Below are positions 1 through 7,612 of a DNA stretch of 64,000 nucleotides, piece after piece (the stretch's first letter is position 1; each line of letters opens with the position of its first letter). The notes under the pieces are model-generated. The model saw only the letters and a list, made by a program, of their open reading frames with translations. It ran no database searches and was not told where the DNA came from. The stretch is taken from NCBI GenBank assembly GCA_019416685.1, contig DXWV01000059.1, positions 84,872 to 148,871 of the forward strand. The letters are read 5' to 3'. Made by a program: the position numbers and the translations under genes. Source of the stretch: Bacteroides sp. (lineage in GTDB: Bacteria > Bacteroidota > Bacteroidia > Bacteroidales > Bacteroidaceae).

Positions 1-209
1 AATTACTTAACCACATAAATGATTGATTTTAAATTATTTAATTGTTAGAACTATGATTTTTATTTTACGTGCCTACGTCTCTTCGTGCAAAAGTACAGGA
101 AATACATTGATTAACCAAAGAATTAAAGAAATAATTCTTTAATGTATCCACGTGTCAATGTACCGGTTAGCTTGTGTTATTATGGTGAAATTGATAGATA
201 TGTCAACTA

Positions 210-1076
210 TTATTTCTTACTGATTTTTTCACCTTGGGCAGCACGTGATCGCAGAGCACGGGGAGAATCGCCAAAGGAGGCTTTACAGAAGTGGGCAAAA
301 TGCGATAAAGAATCGAAACCATAGCGGGCGCTGATATCAGTAATTCGTTCTTTGGTGTGTTGCAGATCGTCAAGAATTCCTTCGCGTTTTTTATCGAGTA
401 TCCATTCATATACCGGTACACCATACAAGTTTCTGAAAAGGCGGCGAAATGTTGTGACAGTATATCCACCCAAGTGGGCAAACTCTTCTACATTTTTGAC
501 TTTCCCATAATTTTGCATAACGAAATATTGGAAACTTTCAGTATAGGTACTGATAGGATAGAAGAAGCTGGCGAGTTGTGGCTGAGGATAATAACAAGTG
601 AGAAGGAACACGAGTTCCTGGCATTTCAATTCAATAAAAGGGCCACAGGAAATACCTTCCGTCAGATATTCACTAAGATTGACTATGAGGTCGTTAAGCC
701 GGGAATTCATCATCAAGGGGGTATAAGTCAACGGAGCTTCGGCACCATTCAGAATTTCGCGATAGCGGTCTTCGCATATTTGTGGAAGTTCGTTGAACCA
801 ATATACAATATATTCTACTTCTGTCAATGCCAGTATCTCAATTTTAGAACCAATGGCCTGGAGAATAAATTGTCCGGAATACAGACTGGTACCGGGATAT
901 TCCTGGCTATTTACAAGTAGTTCGCCTTTTATCATGAATATCATGCAGTTCTGTGTGCATTTATCGGCAGGGAAGTGTTGTCCTCTGGGAAAACTCCTGT
1001 AGATTAGTGTACTTTCAGCAGCTTTGGAGCACTGTGCACAGTTAGTGAATCTTTTACAAGAACTGTTTTTTATCAT
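210..1076 (-). CDS. AraC-family transcriptional regulator
   Basis: A 288-residue DNA-binding regulator of cytoplasmic type with no signal peptide. The last 100 residues form an AraC-type double helix-turn-helix: a first helical unit near residues 190-215 (VEEFAHLGGYTVTTFRRLF) and the family signature near 245-275 (ITDISARYGFDSLSHFAHFCK). The N-terminal 180 residues look like a cupin-type sensor but lack recognisable ligand residues. The N-terminus is cysteine-rich (C7, C13, C16), which could bind metal or sense redox state, but that is inference. It is divergent from the PAP2 phosphatase, with a good promoter in the shared gap. Its target is unknown; the neighbouring phosphatase is one candidate. 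The family is certain, the role is not. Confidence 0.9.
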   Translation of the reverse strand: MIKNSSCKRFTNCAQCSKAAESTLIYRSFPRGQHFPADKCTQNCMIFMIKGELLVNSQEYPGTSLYSGQFILQAIGSKIEILALTEVEYIVYWFNELPQICEDRYREILNGAEAPLTYTPLMMNSRLNDLIVNLSEYLTEGISCGPFIELKCQELVFLLTCYYPQPQLASFFYPISTYTESFQYFVMQNYGKVKNVEEFAHLGGYTVTTFRRLFRNLYGVPVYEWILDKKREGILDDLQHTKERITDISARYGFDSLSHFAHFCKASFGDSPRALRSRAAQGEKISKK

Positions 1077-1110
1077 GGATTAAATAAGGACATGTTATTG
1101 GTTAAGGGAA

Positions 1111-1118
1111 CAAAGATA
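1111..1118 (-). promoter_or_regulatory. Promoter of the AraC-type gene
   Basis: On the minus strand this reads TATCTTTG, a perfect match to the Bacteroides -7 element TAnnTTTG. A TTG at 1139-1141 (minus) lies 20 bp upstream as a -33 element. The leader to the ATG at 1076 is about 30 nt. Confidence 0.7.
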
Positions 1119-1152
1119 TTATTTTTTTTATGAATACTCAATGTTTTTGCTA

Positions 1153-1160
1153 TATCTTTG
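1153..1160 (+). promoter_or_regulatory. Promoter of the PAP2 phosphatase gene
   Basis: TATCTTTG matches the Bacteroides -7 consensus TAnnTTTG and ends 24 bp before the ATG at 1185. The possible TTG start at 1158 is part of this box, so translation there is unlikely. No clear -33 TTTG is seen. Confidence 0.65.
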
Positions 1161-1184
1161 TCCAATCTAATAAGTAAGAATACG

Positions 1185-1811
1185 ATGAGAAAATTTGCGA
1201 TTATCTGTGTTTCGATGTTCTGTATAATAGGCGTTCAGGCACAAAACTGGGATATAAACACGTTGCATAAAATAAACAGTATGGATGGGAAGTTTGTGCG
1301 GAATTATAGCAAAGTTTTTTCTCGTTCGGCACCTTATATTTCAGTGGGTGTACCTGTGGCCATGGCTATTTATGCGGGTATAGGAAAGGATAAAGAACTA
1401 TTGAAAGATGCCGTATATATTGGGACAAGTGTTGCTGAGGCAGTAGTATTAACCTATGGTATAAAACATTTGGTGGGACGTGAACGCCCTTATGACCGCT
1501 ATCCGGGGCGGGTACATCCGTATAGTACAGAGAGTAGCCCTTCTTTTCCGTCCAGTCACACGTCGGCTGCTTTTTCATTGGCTACATCGTTGAGTATTAA
1601 GTATCCTAAATGGTATGTGATTGCTCCTTCGGCTCTTTGGGCATGTTCAGTGGGTTTTTCGCGGATGAATGAGGGGGTACATTACCCTTCGGATGTAATA
1701 GCAGGTGCAGTGATCGGTACTGGTTGTGCGGTGGTCAATGTGTATGTAAATCGTTGGCTGAATACCTGGTTGTTTGGTGAGAAAAAGAAAACTTCCGGAT
1801 TAATATACTAA
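1185..1811 (+). CDS. PAP2-family membrane-associated phosphatase
   Basis: A 208-residue protein with a signal or anchor segment and several hydrophobic segments. All three motifs of the PAP2/acid phosphatase superfamily are present: KX6RP (KHLVGRERP), PSSHT in the second motif, and SRX5HX3D (SRMNEGVHYPSD). Members remove phosphate from lipid or sugar phosphates at the membrane, for example undecaprenyl pyrophosphate, phosphatidylglycerol phosphate or lipid A; the substrate cannot be told from sequence. The ATG at 1185 was chosen because the upstream TTG at 1158 sits inside the promoter -7 box and MRKFAIICVSMFC is a normal signal start. The gene ends against a 23-bp tandem repeat array. Confidence 0.9.
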   Translation: MRKFAIICVSMFCIIGVQAQNWDINTLHKINSMDGKFVRNYSKVFSRSAPYISVGVPVAMAIYAGIGKDKELLKDAVYIGTSVAEAVVLTYGIKHLVGRERPYDRYPGRVHPYSTESSPSFPSSHTSAAFSLATSLSIKYPKWYVIAPSALWACSVGFSRMNEGVHYPSDVIAGAVIGTGCAVVNVYVNRWLNTWLFGEKKKTSGLIY

Positions 1812-1852
1812 AAAAAAGATTGATAATCTGTTGATAATCAGTGTTTATAAAG

Positions 1853-1930
1853 ATGTACACTTTTGTTATGTAAGAGTGTACACCTTTATATAATAAGAAT
1901 GTACACCTTTGTCCTATAAAAGTGTACATT
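1853..1930. repeat. Four-copy 23-bp tandem repeat with TGTACA cores
   Basis: TGTACA occurs at 1854, 1877, 1900 and 1923, an exact 23-bp period. Three copies read TGTACAC, and the units share a T-rich then A-rich spacer resembling CTTTrtnnTATAArA. The array fills the gap between two convergent genes. TGTACA is itself a palindrome, so each unit could bind a dimer, but no function is shown. Confidence 0.85.
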
Positions 1931-1956
1931 CCTGCAAACGTCTCTTCACGTTCTTA

Positions 1957-3582
1957 TTATTTCAGCATTTGCTCATATTCATTTGATTTCAATATTTCCA
2001 ATGCCCGTTCTACGCTCTTATTCGTCTTGTTCATTACCTGGAAATATTCATTCATATCCCATAGGTCACGGGCTATCAATGCTTTTAATTGTGTTTTGAT
2101 CAATGGCAGAGCTTTGTTGTATTGTTCTTCGTTGAACTCAATCTTCTCCTGATCTGCCATGTCACGCATCATTTTCAACAGTTCATCATCTACCTCAAAC
2201 TTTTCATTGAAGGTTTCAAATTTTTTGTATTGATTGGCAAGTTCTTTGCGATACTTCTCAATATACTTCATGGTTAATTTGATGATAACTCCTTTAGCTA
2301 CAAGATTACGATGGTAATCTGTATAAAGAGTTGTATCAATCGGAACAAAGTAATCGGGCATGATACCACCACCACCGTAAACGGTGCGTCCCAGTTTTTT
2401 GGTCTGGCATTTCAGTGAGTCAGGGAAGTGGATGCTGTCTGCATTCATTAATTCACCACGGTTGAAGCGATCTATCAAATCCTGATTGTATTTCTTCTGA
2501 TTAGTTTCATCGCTGTTATTTCTGCCTGAGAGTTTGGTATCTGCTGTACTCTCATAGGGCTTTTGAATGCAACGACCGGCAGGTGTATAATATCGGGCGA
2601 TGGTTAGACGAATCATAGAACCGTCCGGCAGATCAATGGGGCGTTGAACCAGTCCTTTGCCAAAAGAACGACGACCTACAACTACTCCTCTGTCCCAGTC
2701 CTGAATAGCTCCGGTAACGATTTCACTGGCCGATGCAGAATATTCATCTACTAATACCACTAAGCGTCCTTTGCGGAAGTTTCCTGTACCTTTGGCAAAG
2801 AATTCACTACGCTGTGCAGTACGTCCCTCTGTATATACGATTAATTCTTTCTCTCCCAGGAATTCATTTGCCAGGTCAATAGCTGCGTTCAGATAGCCAC
2901 CTCCGTTACCTTGCAGATCGAGGATCAGATCTTTCATACCTTTCTTTTGCAGTTCCTTCATTGCCGTAAGGAACTCCTCAGCTGTGGTAGCTCCGAAACG
3001 GTTGATACGGATATAACCTGTTTTAGGTTCAATCATATAAGCAGCATCCAGGCTGAGAATGGGGATTTTATCCCGCTTTACGGTAAAAAGTAACGGGTCT
3101 TTCACGCCCCGGCGGATAATGGTCAGGTTCACTTCTGAATCTTTCGGTCCACGGAGGCGGGTCATGATATCTTCCGTACTCATTTTTACGCCTGCGATGG
3201 CTGTGTCGTTCACAGCTACAATACGGTCGCCGGCAAGAATACCTACTTTCTCAGAAGGGCCATTGCTGACGGGTTGTACTACCAACAATGTGTCTTCAAT
3301 CATCTGGAATTGAACGCCGATACCTTCAAAATTACCTTGCAGAGGCTCGTTCATCTTCTTCACCTCTTCGGCATCCGAATAAGTGGAGTGAGGGTCGAGT
3401 TGTGCCAGCATCTTGACGATAGCTTCTTCTACAAGTTTATCTTCGTCTACTTTGTCTACATAAAGATTGGCGATAGCAAATTCGGCCATTTGAAGCTTAC
3501 GCATGGCAGGTGTGCCGAAGTTCTGTGCCTGTGCTGTAATAGCCCACAGGCAGCCCAAAAGGATATATATCTTTTTCATCAT
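1957..3582 (-). CDS. S41-family C-terminal processing peptidase (CtpA/Prc-like)
   Basis: A 541-residue exported serine protease with a signal peptide at residues 1-20 (cut after AQAQ). A PDZ domain spans about 85-165 and the S41 catalytic domain about 180-365. The motif SASASE places the catalytic serine at S284, and the lysine of FGKG (K309) lies 25 residues later, the usual Ser/Lys dyad spacing. The last 150 residues are a charged helical extension typical of Bacteroides members. Such enzymes process or degrade periplasmic proteins from their C-termini. The gene lies 24 bp after coaD on the same strand and probably ends the operon. Confidence 0.93.
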   Translation of the reverse strand: MMKKIYILLGCLWAITAQAQNFGTPAMRKLQMAEFAIANLYVDKVDEDKLVEEAIVKMLAQLDPHSTYSDAEEVKKMNEPLQGNFEGIGVQFQMIEDTLLVVQPVSNGPSEKVGILAGDRIVAVNDTAIAGVKMSTEDIMTRLRGPKDSEVNLTIIRRGVKDPLLFTVKRDKIPILSLDAAYMIEPKTGYIRINRFGATTAEEFLTAMKELQKKGMKDLILDLQGNGGGYLNAAIDLANEFLGEKELIVYTEGRTAQRSEFFAKGTGNFRKGRLVVLVDEYSASASEIVTGAIQDWDRGVVVGRRSFGKGLVQRPIDLPDGSMIRLTIARYYTPAGRCIQKPYESTADTKLSGRNNSDETNQKKYNQDLIDRFNRGELMNADSIHFPDSLKCQTKKLGRTVYGGGGIMPDYFVPIDTTLYTDYHRNLVAKGVIIKLTMKYIEKYRKELANQYKKFETFNEKFEVDDELLKMMRDMADQEKIEFNEEQYNKALPLIKTQLKALIARDLWDMNEYFQVMNKTNKSVERALEILKSNEYEQMLK

Positions 3583-3606
3583 CTTAATTTACTTAATCAT
3601 TCATCA

Positions 3607-4062
3607 TTAATCAATTTCCATTCCTTCAGGAATGAACATACTGATGTCTTTATTATAGCTCAGAAGTTCGCGTACAATCGTAGAGCTGATACAAGTAAGT
3701 TCCGGTTCGGTGAAAAGCAGAATTGTCTCTATGCCTGCCAGTTTCCGGTTGATGTCTGCGATGGTCTCTTCGTATTCAAAGTCTTTTACTGTACGTATAC
3801 CACGAACGATAAATTGAGCGCCTACTTGTTGTGCAAAGTCGATGGTCAGACAATCATAAGACATGACTTTAATTCGCGGCTCGTTCTTATAAAGCTTCTG
3901 AATCATCTCTACACGTTTCTCTATCGGGAAATAAGTGTTTTTATTTTCATTGATACCTATTCCTATAGTTACTTCGTCCATAAAAGTCAATGCACGTGTA
4001 ACTATTGAATAATGTCCGATAGTGAACGGGTCGAACGTACCCGGAAAAATAGCTCTTCTCAT
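3607..4062 (-). CDS. coaD: Pantetheine-phosphate adenylyltransferase
   Basis: A 151-residue cytoplasmic enzyme that transfers AMP from ATP to 4'-phosphopantetheine, the fourth step of coenzyme A synthesis. The N-terminal nucleotidyltransferase signature FPGTFDPFTIGH (residues 6-17) contains the TxGH motif, and the C-terminal ISSTIVRELL holds the second ATP-binding signature. The length is normal. It starts 8 bp after the topoisomerase gene, which implies co-transcription, and the S41 protease gene follows. Confidence 0.97.
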   Translation of the reverse strand: MRRAIFPGTFDPFTIGHYSIVTRALTFMDEVTIGIGINENKNTYFPIEKRVEMIQKLYKNEPRIKVMSYDCLTIDFAQQVGAQFIVRGIRTVKDFEYEETIADINRKLAGIETILLFTEPELTCISSTIVRELLSYNKDISMFIPEGMEID

Positions 4063-4070
4063 GTGTTGTT

Positions 4071-5942
4071 TTATGCTATATCTTCTTCTATAACCAGATT
4101 GTCTATAATAAAGTTTTGCCGTTCCATTGTATTTTTACCCATGTAGAACTCAAGCAGTTCTTTTACGAGGTCAGTTTTACGCAGTGAAACCTGTTCCAGG
4201 CGCATGTCTTTGCCAATGAAGTGCTTGAACTCATCCGGAGAGATTTCTCCCAGACCTTTGAATCGGGTGATCTCCGGATTAGGACTCAGCTCCTTGATGG
4301 CTCTTTGTCGTTCTTCATCACTGTAACAATACAATGTTTTTTTCTTATTGCGTACACGGAACAGAGGTGTTTGCAGGATGTAAACATGTCCTTTCTTTAT
4401 CAGATCCGGGAAGAACTGAAGGAAGAAAGTGATGAGCAACAGGCGGATGTGCATACCATCCACATCGGCATCGGTAGCTACAATTACTTTGTTGTAGCGT
4501 AATCCCTCTATGCCATCCTCAATGTTGAGGGCAGCTTGCAATAGATTGAACTCTTCGTTTTCGTATACTACTTTTTTGGTTAACCCGAATGAGTTGAGAG
4601 GTTTACCACGAAGACTAAACACGGCTTGTGTATTCACATCACGGCTTTTAGTGATGGAACCACTTGCCGAATCTCCCTCGGTAATAAAGATACAGGAATC
4701 TTCTTCCAGACCTTTACCTTTCGGATCATTTAGGTGGATGCGGCAGTCACGTAATTTACGATTGTGCAGGTTTGCTTTTTTGGCACGTTCGCGGGCCAAC
4801 TTAGTCACACCGGCTATGGCTTTACGTTCTTTTTCAGAATCCTGTATTTTCTGTAGCATGATTTCTGCTACATCTCCGTGTTTATGCAGAAAGTTGTCTA
4901 CTTCTTGTTTAACGAAATCACCAACAAACTTATTTACTGTTACCCCACCGGGTGACATATTGGTAGAACCCAGTTTGATTTTCGTTTGACTCTCGAACAT
5001 TGGTTCTTCAACATTGACCGCGATAGCAGCTACCAATCCGTTGCGGATATCTGTATAGTCCTGGTTCTTGTTGTAGAATTCTTTAATGGTGCGTGCTATA
5101 TGTTCCTTAAAGGCACTTTGATGCGTACCACCTTGTGTGGTATGCTGGCCGTTGACAAATGAATAATACTCTTCACCGTACTGTCCTGTATGTGTAAAGG
5201 CTATTTCAATGTCTTCGCCTTTGAGGTGTATAATAGGATAAAGCCCGGTGGCAGTCATATTATCATTCAGAAGATCTACAAGACCATTCCGTGATAAAAT
5301 ACGCTGCCCGTTATAGATAATTGCAAGTCCGGTGTTGAGATAGGTATAGTTGCGCAACATCGTTTCGATAAATTCGGGACGGAAGCTATATCCCAGGAAT
5401 AGGGTCGCATCCGGTTCGAAGAAAATAGATGTTCCGTTTTCTTCTTCCGTATCCCGTGTTTCGTCGGTCAGCAGATCGCCTTTGGAGAAAGTGGCAATGC
5501 GCACTTTTCCGTCACGGTAACTGCGTACTTCAAAACGTGAGCTTAGTGCATTGACAGCTTTTACACCGACACCGTTCAGTCCGACACTCTTTTTGAAAGC
5601 CTTACTGTCGTATTTTCCGCCGGTATTCAGCATGCTGACTGCTTCTATCAGCTTTCCTTGTGGAATACCCCGTCCATAGTCACGTACACTAACGCGGAGA
5701 TTCTCTTCGACAATAATTTCTATCTTCTTGCCGGCTTGCATCTTGAACTCGTCGATACTGTTGTCTAACACTTCTTTCAATAGGACATAGATTCCGTCCT
5801 CGGCATGTGCACCGTCGCCCAACTTCCCGATGTACATACCGGGACGCGTGCGGACATGTTCCATGTCGCTCAGATGACGAATGTTGTCGTCTGTGTATTC
5901 TACTGGATTGTTGTCTACAGGTATCAGCTCGTTCTCTTCCAT
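4071..5942 (-). CDS. parE: DNA topoisomerase IV subunit B (type IIA ATPase subunit)
   Basis: A 623-residue ATPase subunit of a type IIA topoisomerase. The GHKL ATPase has its N-box in VLLKEVLDNSIDEF, then GRGIP and GLNGVGVKAVNALS; the transducer domain follows. The TOPRIM domain carries EGDSASGS and DADVDGMH for metal binding, and the C-terminus ends in the conserved RFKGLGE segment and tail. Its size and lack of the long GyrB insertion favour ParE over GyrB, but the two are hard to separate by eye and parC is not in view. It sits between the acetyltransferase gene (upstream) and coaD (8 bp downstream). Confidence 0.9.
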   Translation of the reverse strand: MEENELIPVDNNPVEYTDDNIRHLSDMEHVRTRPGMYIGKLGDGAHAEDGIYVLLKEVLDNSIDEFKMQAGKKIEIIVEENLRVSVRDYGRGIPQGKLIEAVSMLNTGGKYDSKAFKKSVGLNGVGVKAVNALSSRFEVRSYRDGKVRIATFSKGDLLTDETRDTEEENGTSIFFEPDATLFLGYSFRPEFIETMLRNYTYLNTGLAIIYNGQRILSRNGLVDLLNDNMTATGLYPIIHLKGEDIEIAFTHTGQYGEEYYSFVNGQHTTQGGTHQSAFKEHIARTIKEFYNKNQDYTDIRNGLVAAIAVNVEEPMFESQTKIKLGSTNMSPGGVTVNKFVGDFVKQEVDNFLHKHGDVAEIMLQKIQDSEKERKAIAGVTKLARERAKKANLHNRKLRDCRIHLNDPKGKGLEEDSCIFITEGDSASGSITKSRDVNTQAVFSLRGKPLNSFGLTKKVVYENEEFNLLQAALNIEDGIEGLRYNKVIVATDADVDGMHIRLLLITFFLQFFPDLIKKGHVYILQTPLFRVRNKKKTLYCYSDEERQRAIKELSPNPEITRFKGLGEISPDEFKHFIGKDMRLEQVSLRKTDLVKELLEFYMGKNTMERQNFIIDNLVIEEDIA

Positions 5943-5973
5943 AAATAATAAATTTTTAATATGCTATTATACC

Positions 5974-6009
5974 AATGTGTCAATCGAGATATTAGCACAT
6001 TGACACATT
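5974..6009. terminator. Stem-loop between the acetyltransferase and parE genes
   Basis: AATGTGTCAAT at 5974-5984 is repeated inverted as ATTGACACATT at 5999-6009, with perfect 11-bp arms and a 14-nt loop. It overlaps the stop codon of the upstream gene. No long U tract follows on the minus strand, so it may attenuate or stabilise the transcript instead of ending it. Confidence 0.45.
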
Positions 6010-7144
6010 ATTCTATCTTTTTTGTAAACGCCCGGCGACGTTTATGTTGTTCCGTTTTGAAGTATTCCCACTGAGCTTGTACTTTTCCGTTCATCTCCAG
6101 CTCAGGGTTGCTTTCTGCAAAGATAAAACCTAATTTTTGATAAACCGGAATTAAATCAGAAAATAACAATGCGTTAACACCTTTATTTTGATACTCCGGT
6201 TTCACGGCTACAAGCAATAAATCAAGCATTTTAGCCCGGCGCTTCATAAACAAAGCCTTTAACAAATAGTACCAGCCGAAGGGTAACAGACGGCCATGAG
6301 ATTTTTGTAAAGCCTCTGAAAGTGAGGGCATTGAAATGCCTACTGCAATTAACTTATCGTCGGCATCTGTGATAAGTGTTACCATACGTAGGTCAACAAT
6401 AGGGAGATACATCTTTACATATTGGTCTATCTGACGTTGTGATAGAGGCGAGTAACCATACAGTGGGCTATAGGCTTCGTTCATTAATTCAAAGATGGCT
6501 TGTCCGTACTCAGCGGCGATCTTTTTGGATGAACTGTATTTTTTTATCTTGAGATTATATTTTCTTTGGATAAGTTCGGAGATACGTTTGTGTTTGTCCG
6601 GTATGGCATCCGGAATATAGATTTTATATTCCACCCAATCGGCATCTTTTTCATATCCCAGTTTTTCCATATGTTGCGGATAATAGGGATAGTTGTAGAT
6701 CGTTGCCATTGTGCTGAGCTGGTCATATCCTTCTATGAGCATCCCTTCTGCGTCGAAGTCAGTAAACCCTAAAGGTCCCTGAATATGCGTCATACCCTTG
6801 GCTTTTCCCCATTCTTCTACCGTTTTCAGTAAAGCAGAAGACACTTCAGTGTCATCAATAAAGTCAATCCAGCCAAAGCGTACGTCTTTCTTATTCCATT
6901 TCTCATTGGCTTTGTGGTTGATAATAGCAGCAACACGTCCTACCAGTTTATTATCCTTGTAGGCCAGAAAATATTCAGCTTCACAAAATTCAAATGCCGC
7001 ATTTTTCTTTTTATTGAATGTGTTGAGCATATCGTCGAAAAGATCGGGAACAGAGTAAGGATTACCCTTGTACATTTCGTAATTGAAACGAATAAACTTT
7101 TTTAGCTCTTTCTTTCCGGATACTCTTTTAATTGTAATAGCCAT
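6008..7144 (-). CDS. GNAT-like acyltransferase family protein
   Basis: A 378-residue cytoplasmic protein. A GNAT-like fold is suggested by an N-terminal segment with YFLAYKDNKLVGRVAAIINHK (about residues 58-78) and a C-terminal segment LLLVAVKPEYQNKGVNALLFSDLIPVYQKLG, whose KGVNALLF resembles an acetyl-CoA pyrophosphate loop. The middle contains GPLGFTDFDAEGMLIEG, a conserved patch in this uncharacterised family. The substrate is unknown. It is the first gene of the leftward cluster with parE, coaD and the protease, and has a strong promoter just upstream. Confidence 0.75.
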   Translation of the reverse strand: MAITIKRVSGKKELKKFIRFNYEMYKGNPYSVPDLFDDMLNTFNKKKNAAFEFCEAEYFLAYKDNKLVGRVAAIINHKANEKWNKKDVRFGWIDFIDDTEVSSALLKTVEEWGKAKGMTHIQGPLGFTDFDAEGMLIEGYDQLSTMATIYNYPYYPQHMEKLGYEKDADWVEYKIYIPDAIPDKHKRISELIQRKYNLKIKKYSSSKKIAAEYGQAIFELMNEAYSPLYGYSPLSQRQIDQYVKMYLPIVDLRMVTLITDADDKLIAVGISMPSLSEALQKSHGRLLPFGWYYLLKALFMKRRAKMLDLLLVAVKPEYQNKGVNALLFSDLIPVYQKLGFIFAESNPELEMNGKVQAQWEYFKTEQHKRRRAFTKKIE

Positions 7145-7166
7145 AATTTGTATTTATTTGAGTTGG

Positions 7167-7174
7167 CAAAGATA
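7167..7174 (-). promoter_or_regulatory. Promoter of the acetyltransferase-parE-coaD-protease cluster
   Basis: The minus strand reads TATCTTTG, a perfect TAnnTTTG -7 box, with a TTG at 7194-7196 separated by 19 bp, the expected -33 spacing. The leader is about 20 nt. Confidence 0.75.
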
Positions 7175-7366
7175 CGTGATAATCTTTAAATTACAACGTG
7201 TGAGTTGTAAACTCTTTCTCTGCCAACATTACTTTTTTTGAATGTCGGTCGGCTTCTTTATAGAATTGAGGATGTGGCAGATGTATACTATGGTAAAGAG
7301 GTATATGGTTTTATGTATTTAGTGGTATTGTGCTGATTTGTAGACATTGTGTTCTGATTTGTGACT

Positions 7367-7402
7367 TGTCTCCAATAGTGCAAAAAATGTCTCCAATAAT
7401 GC
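7367..7402 (+). promoter_or_regulatory. Paired 15-bp direct repeat upstream of susC
   Basis: TGTCTCCAATAGTGC at 7367-7381 is repeated as TGTCTCCAATAATGC at 7388-7402, matching 14 of 15 bases. Starts are 21 bp apart, two helical turns, as expected for two sites on one DNA face. It lies in the 468-bp gene-free stretch 7145-7612 before the first susC. An inverted single copy (ATTATTGGAGACA) lies at 23124-23136 before the GH2 gene. Likely an activator site, by inference the HTCS. Confidence 0.6.
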
Positions 7403-7416
7403 GTCTGTTATCAGAG

Positions 7417-7429
7417 GACATTTTTGGCA
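7417..7429 (+). promoter_or_regulatory. Candidate HTCS operator, susC promoter
   Basis: GACATTTTTGGCA, with 32 bp between its end and the -7 box at 7462. Near-identical sites precede the GH2 gene (23133) and the GH130 gene (27494) at almost the same distance. Binding by the HTCS is inferred from this shared placement. Confidence 0.6.
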
Positions 7430-7461
7430 TAGGATGGAGCTTTGGTATCTGTGACTTGCTT

Positions 7462-7469
7462 TATATTTG
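7462..7469 (+). promoter_or_regulatory. susC promoter -7 element
   Basis: TATATTTG matches TAnnTTTG exactly. The nearest TTTG (7441-7444) is only 17 bp upstream, a weak -33 arrangement that would fit an activator-dependent promoter. The predicted leader is about 135 nt to the ATG at 7613. The in-frame TTG at 7442 lies upstream of this box and is not the start. Confidence 0.65.
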
Positions 7470-7612
7470 CAACAGTTAAAACTAAAAAAATGTGCTATGA
7501 AAAACAATTCCAGTTAGCTTCCGGATTCTATCATATTATTTTTTTGAGCTCTTGTTTCTTAAGACAACTTGTGCGAATAATATTTAATACCTTACAATAT
7601 AACTTTAAATTT

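Noticed and set aside
3274..4008. A 244-codon open frame on the plus strand opposite coaD and the S41 protease
   Set aside because: It overlaps two well-supported genes on the other strand, and its translation has no recognisable domain.
7442..7612. N-terminal extension of the first SusC from a TTG at 7442
   Set aside because: The codon lies upstream of the promoter -7 box and the signal peptide begins at the ATG at 7613.
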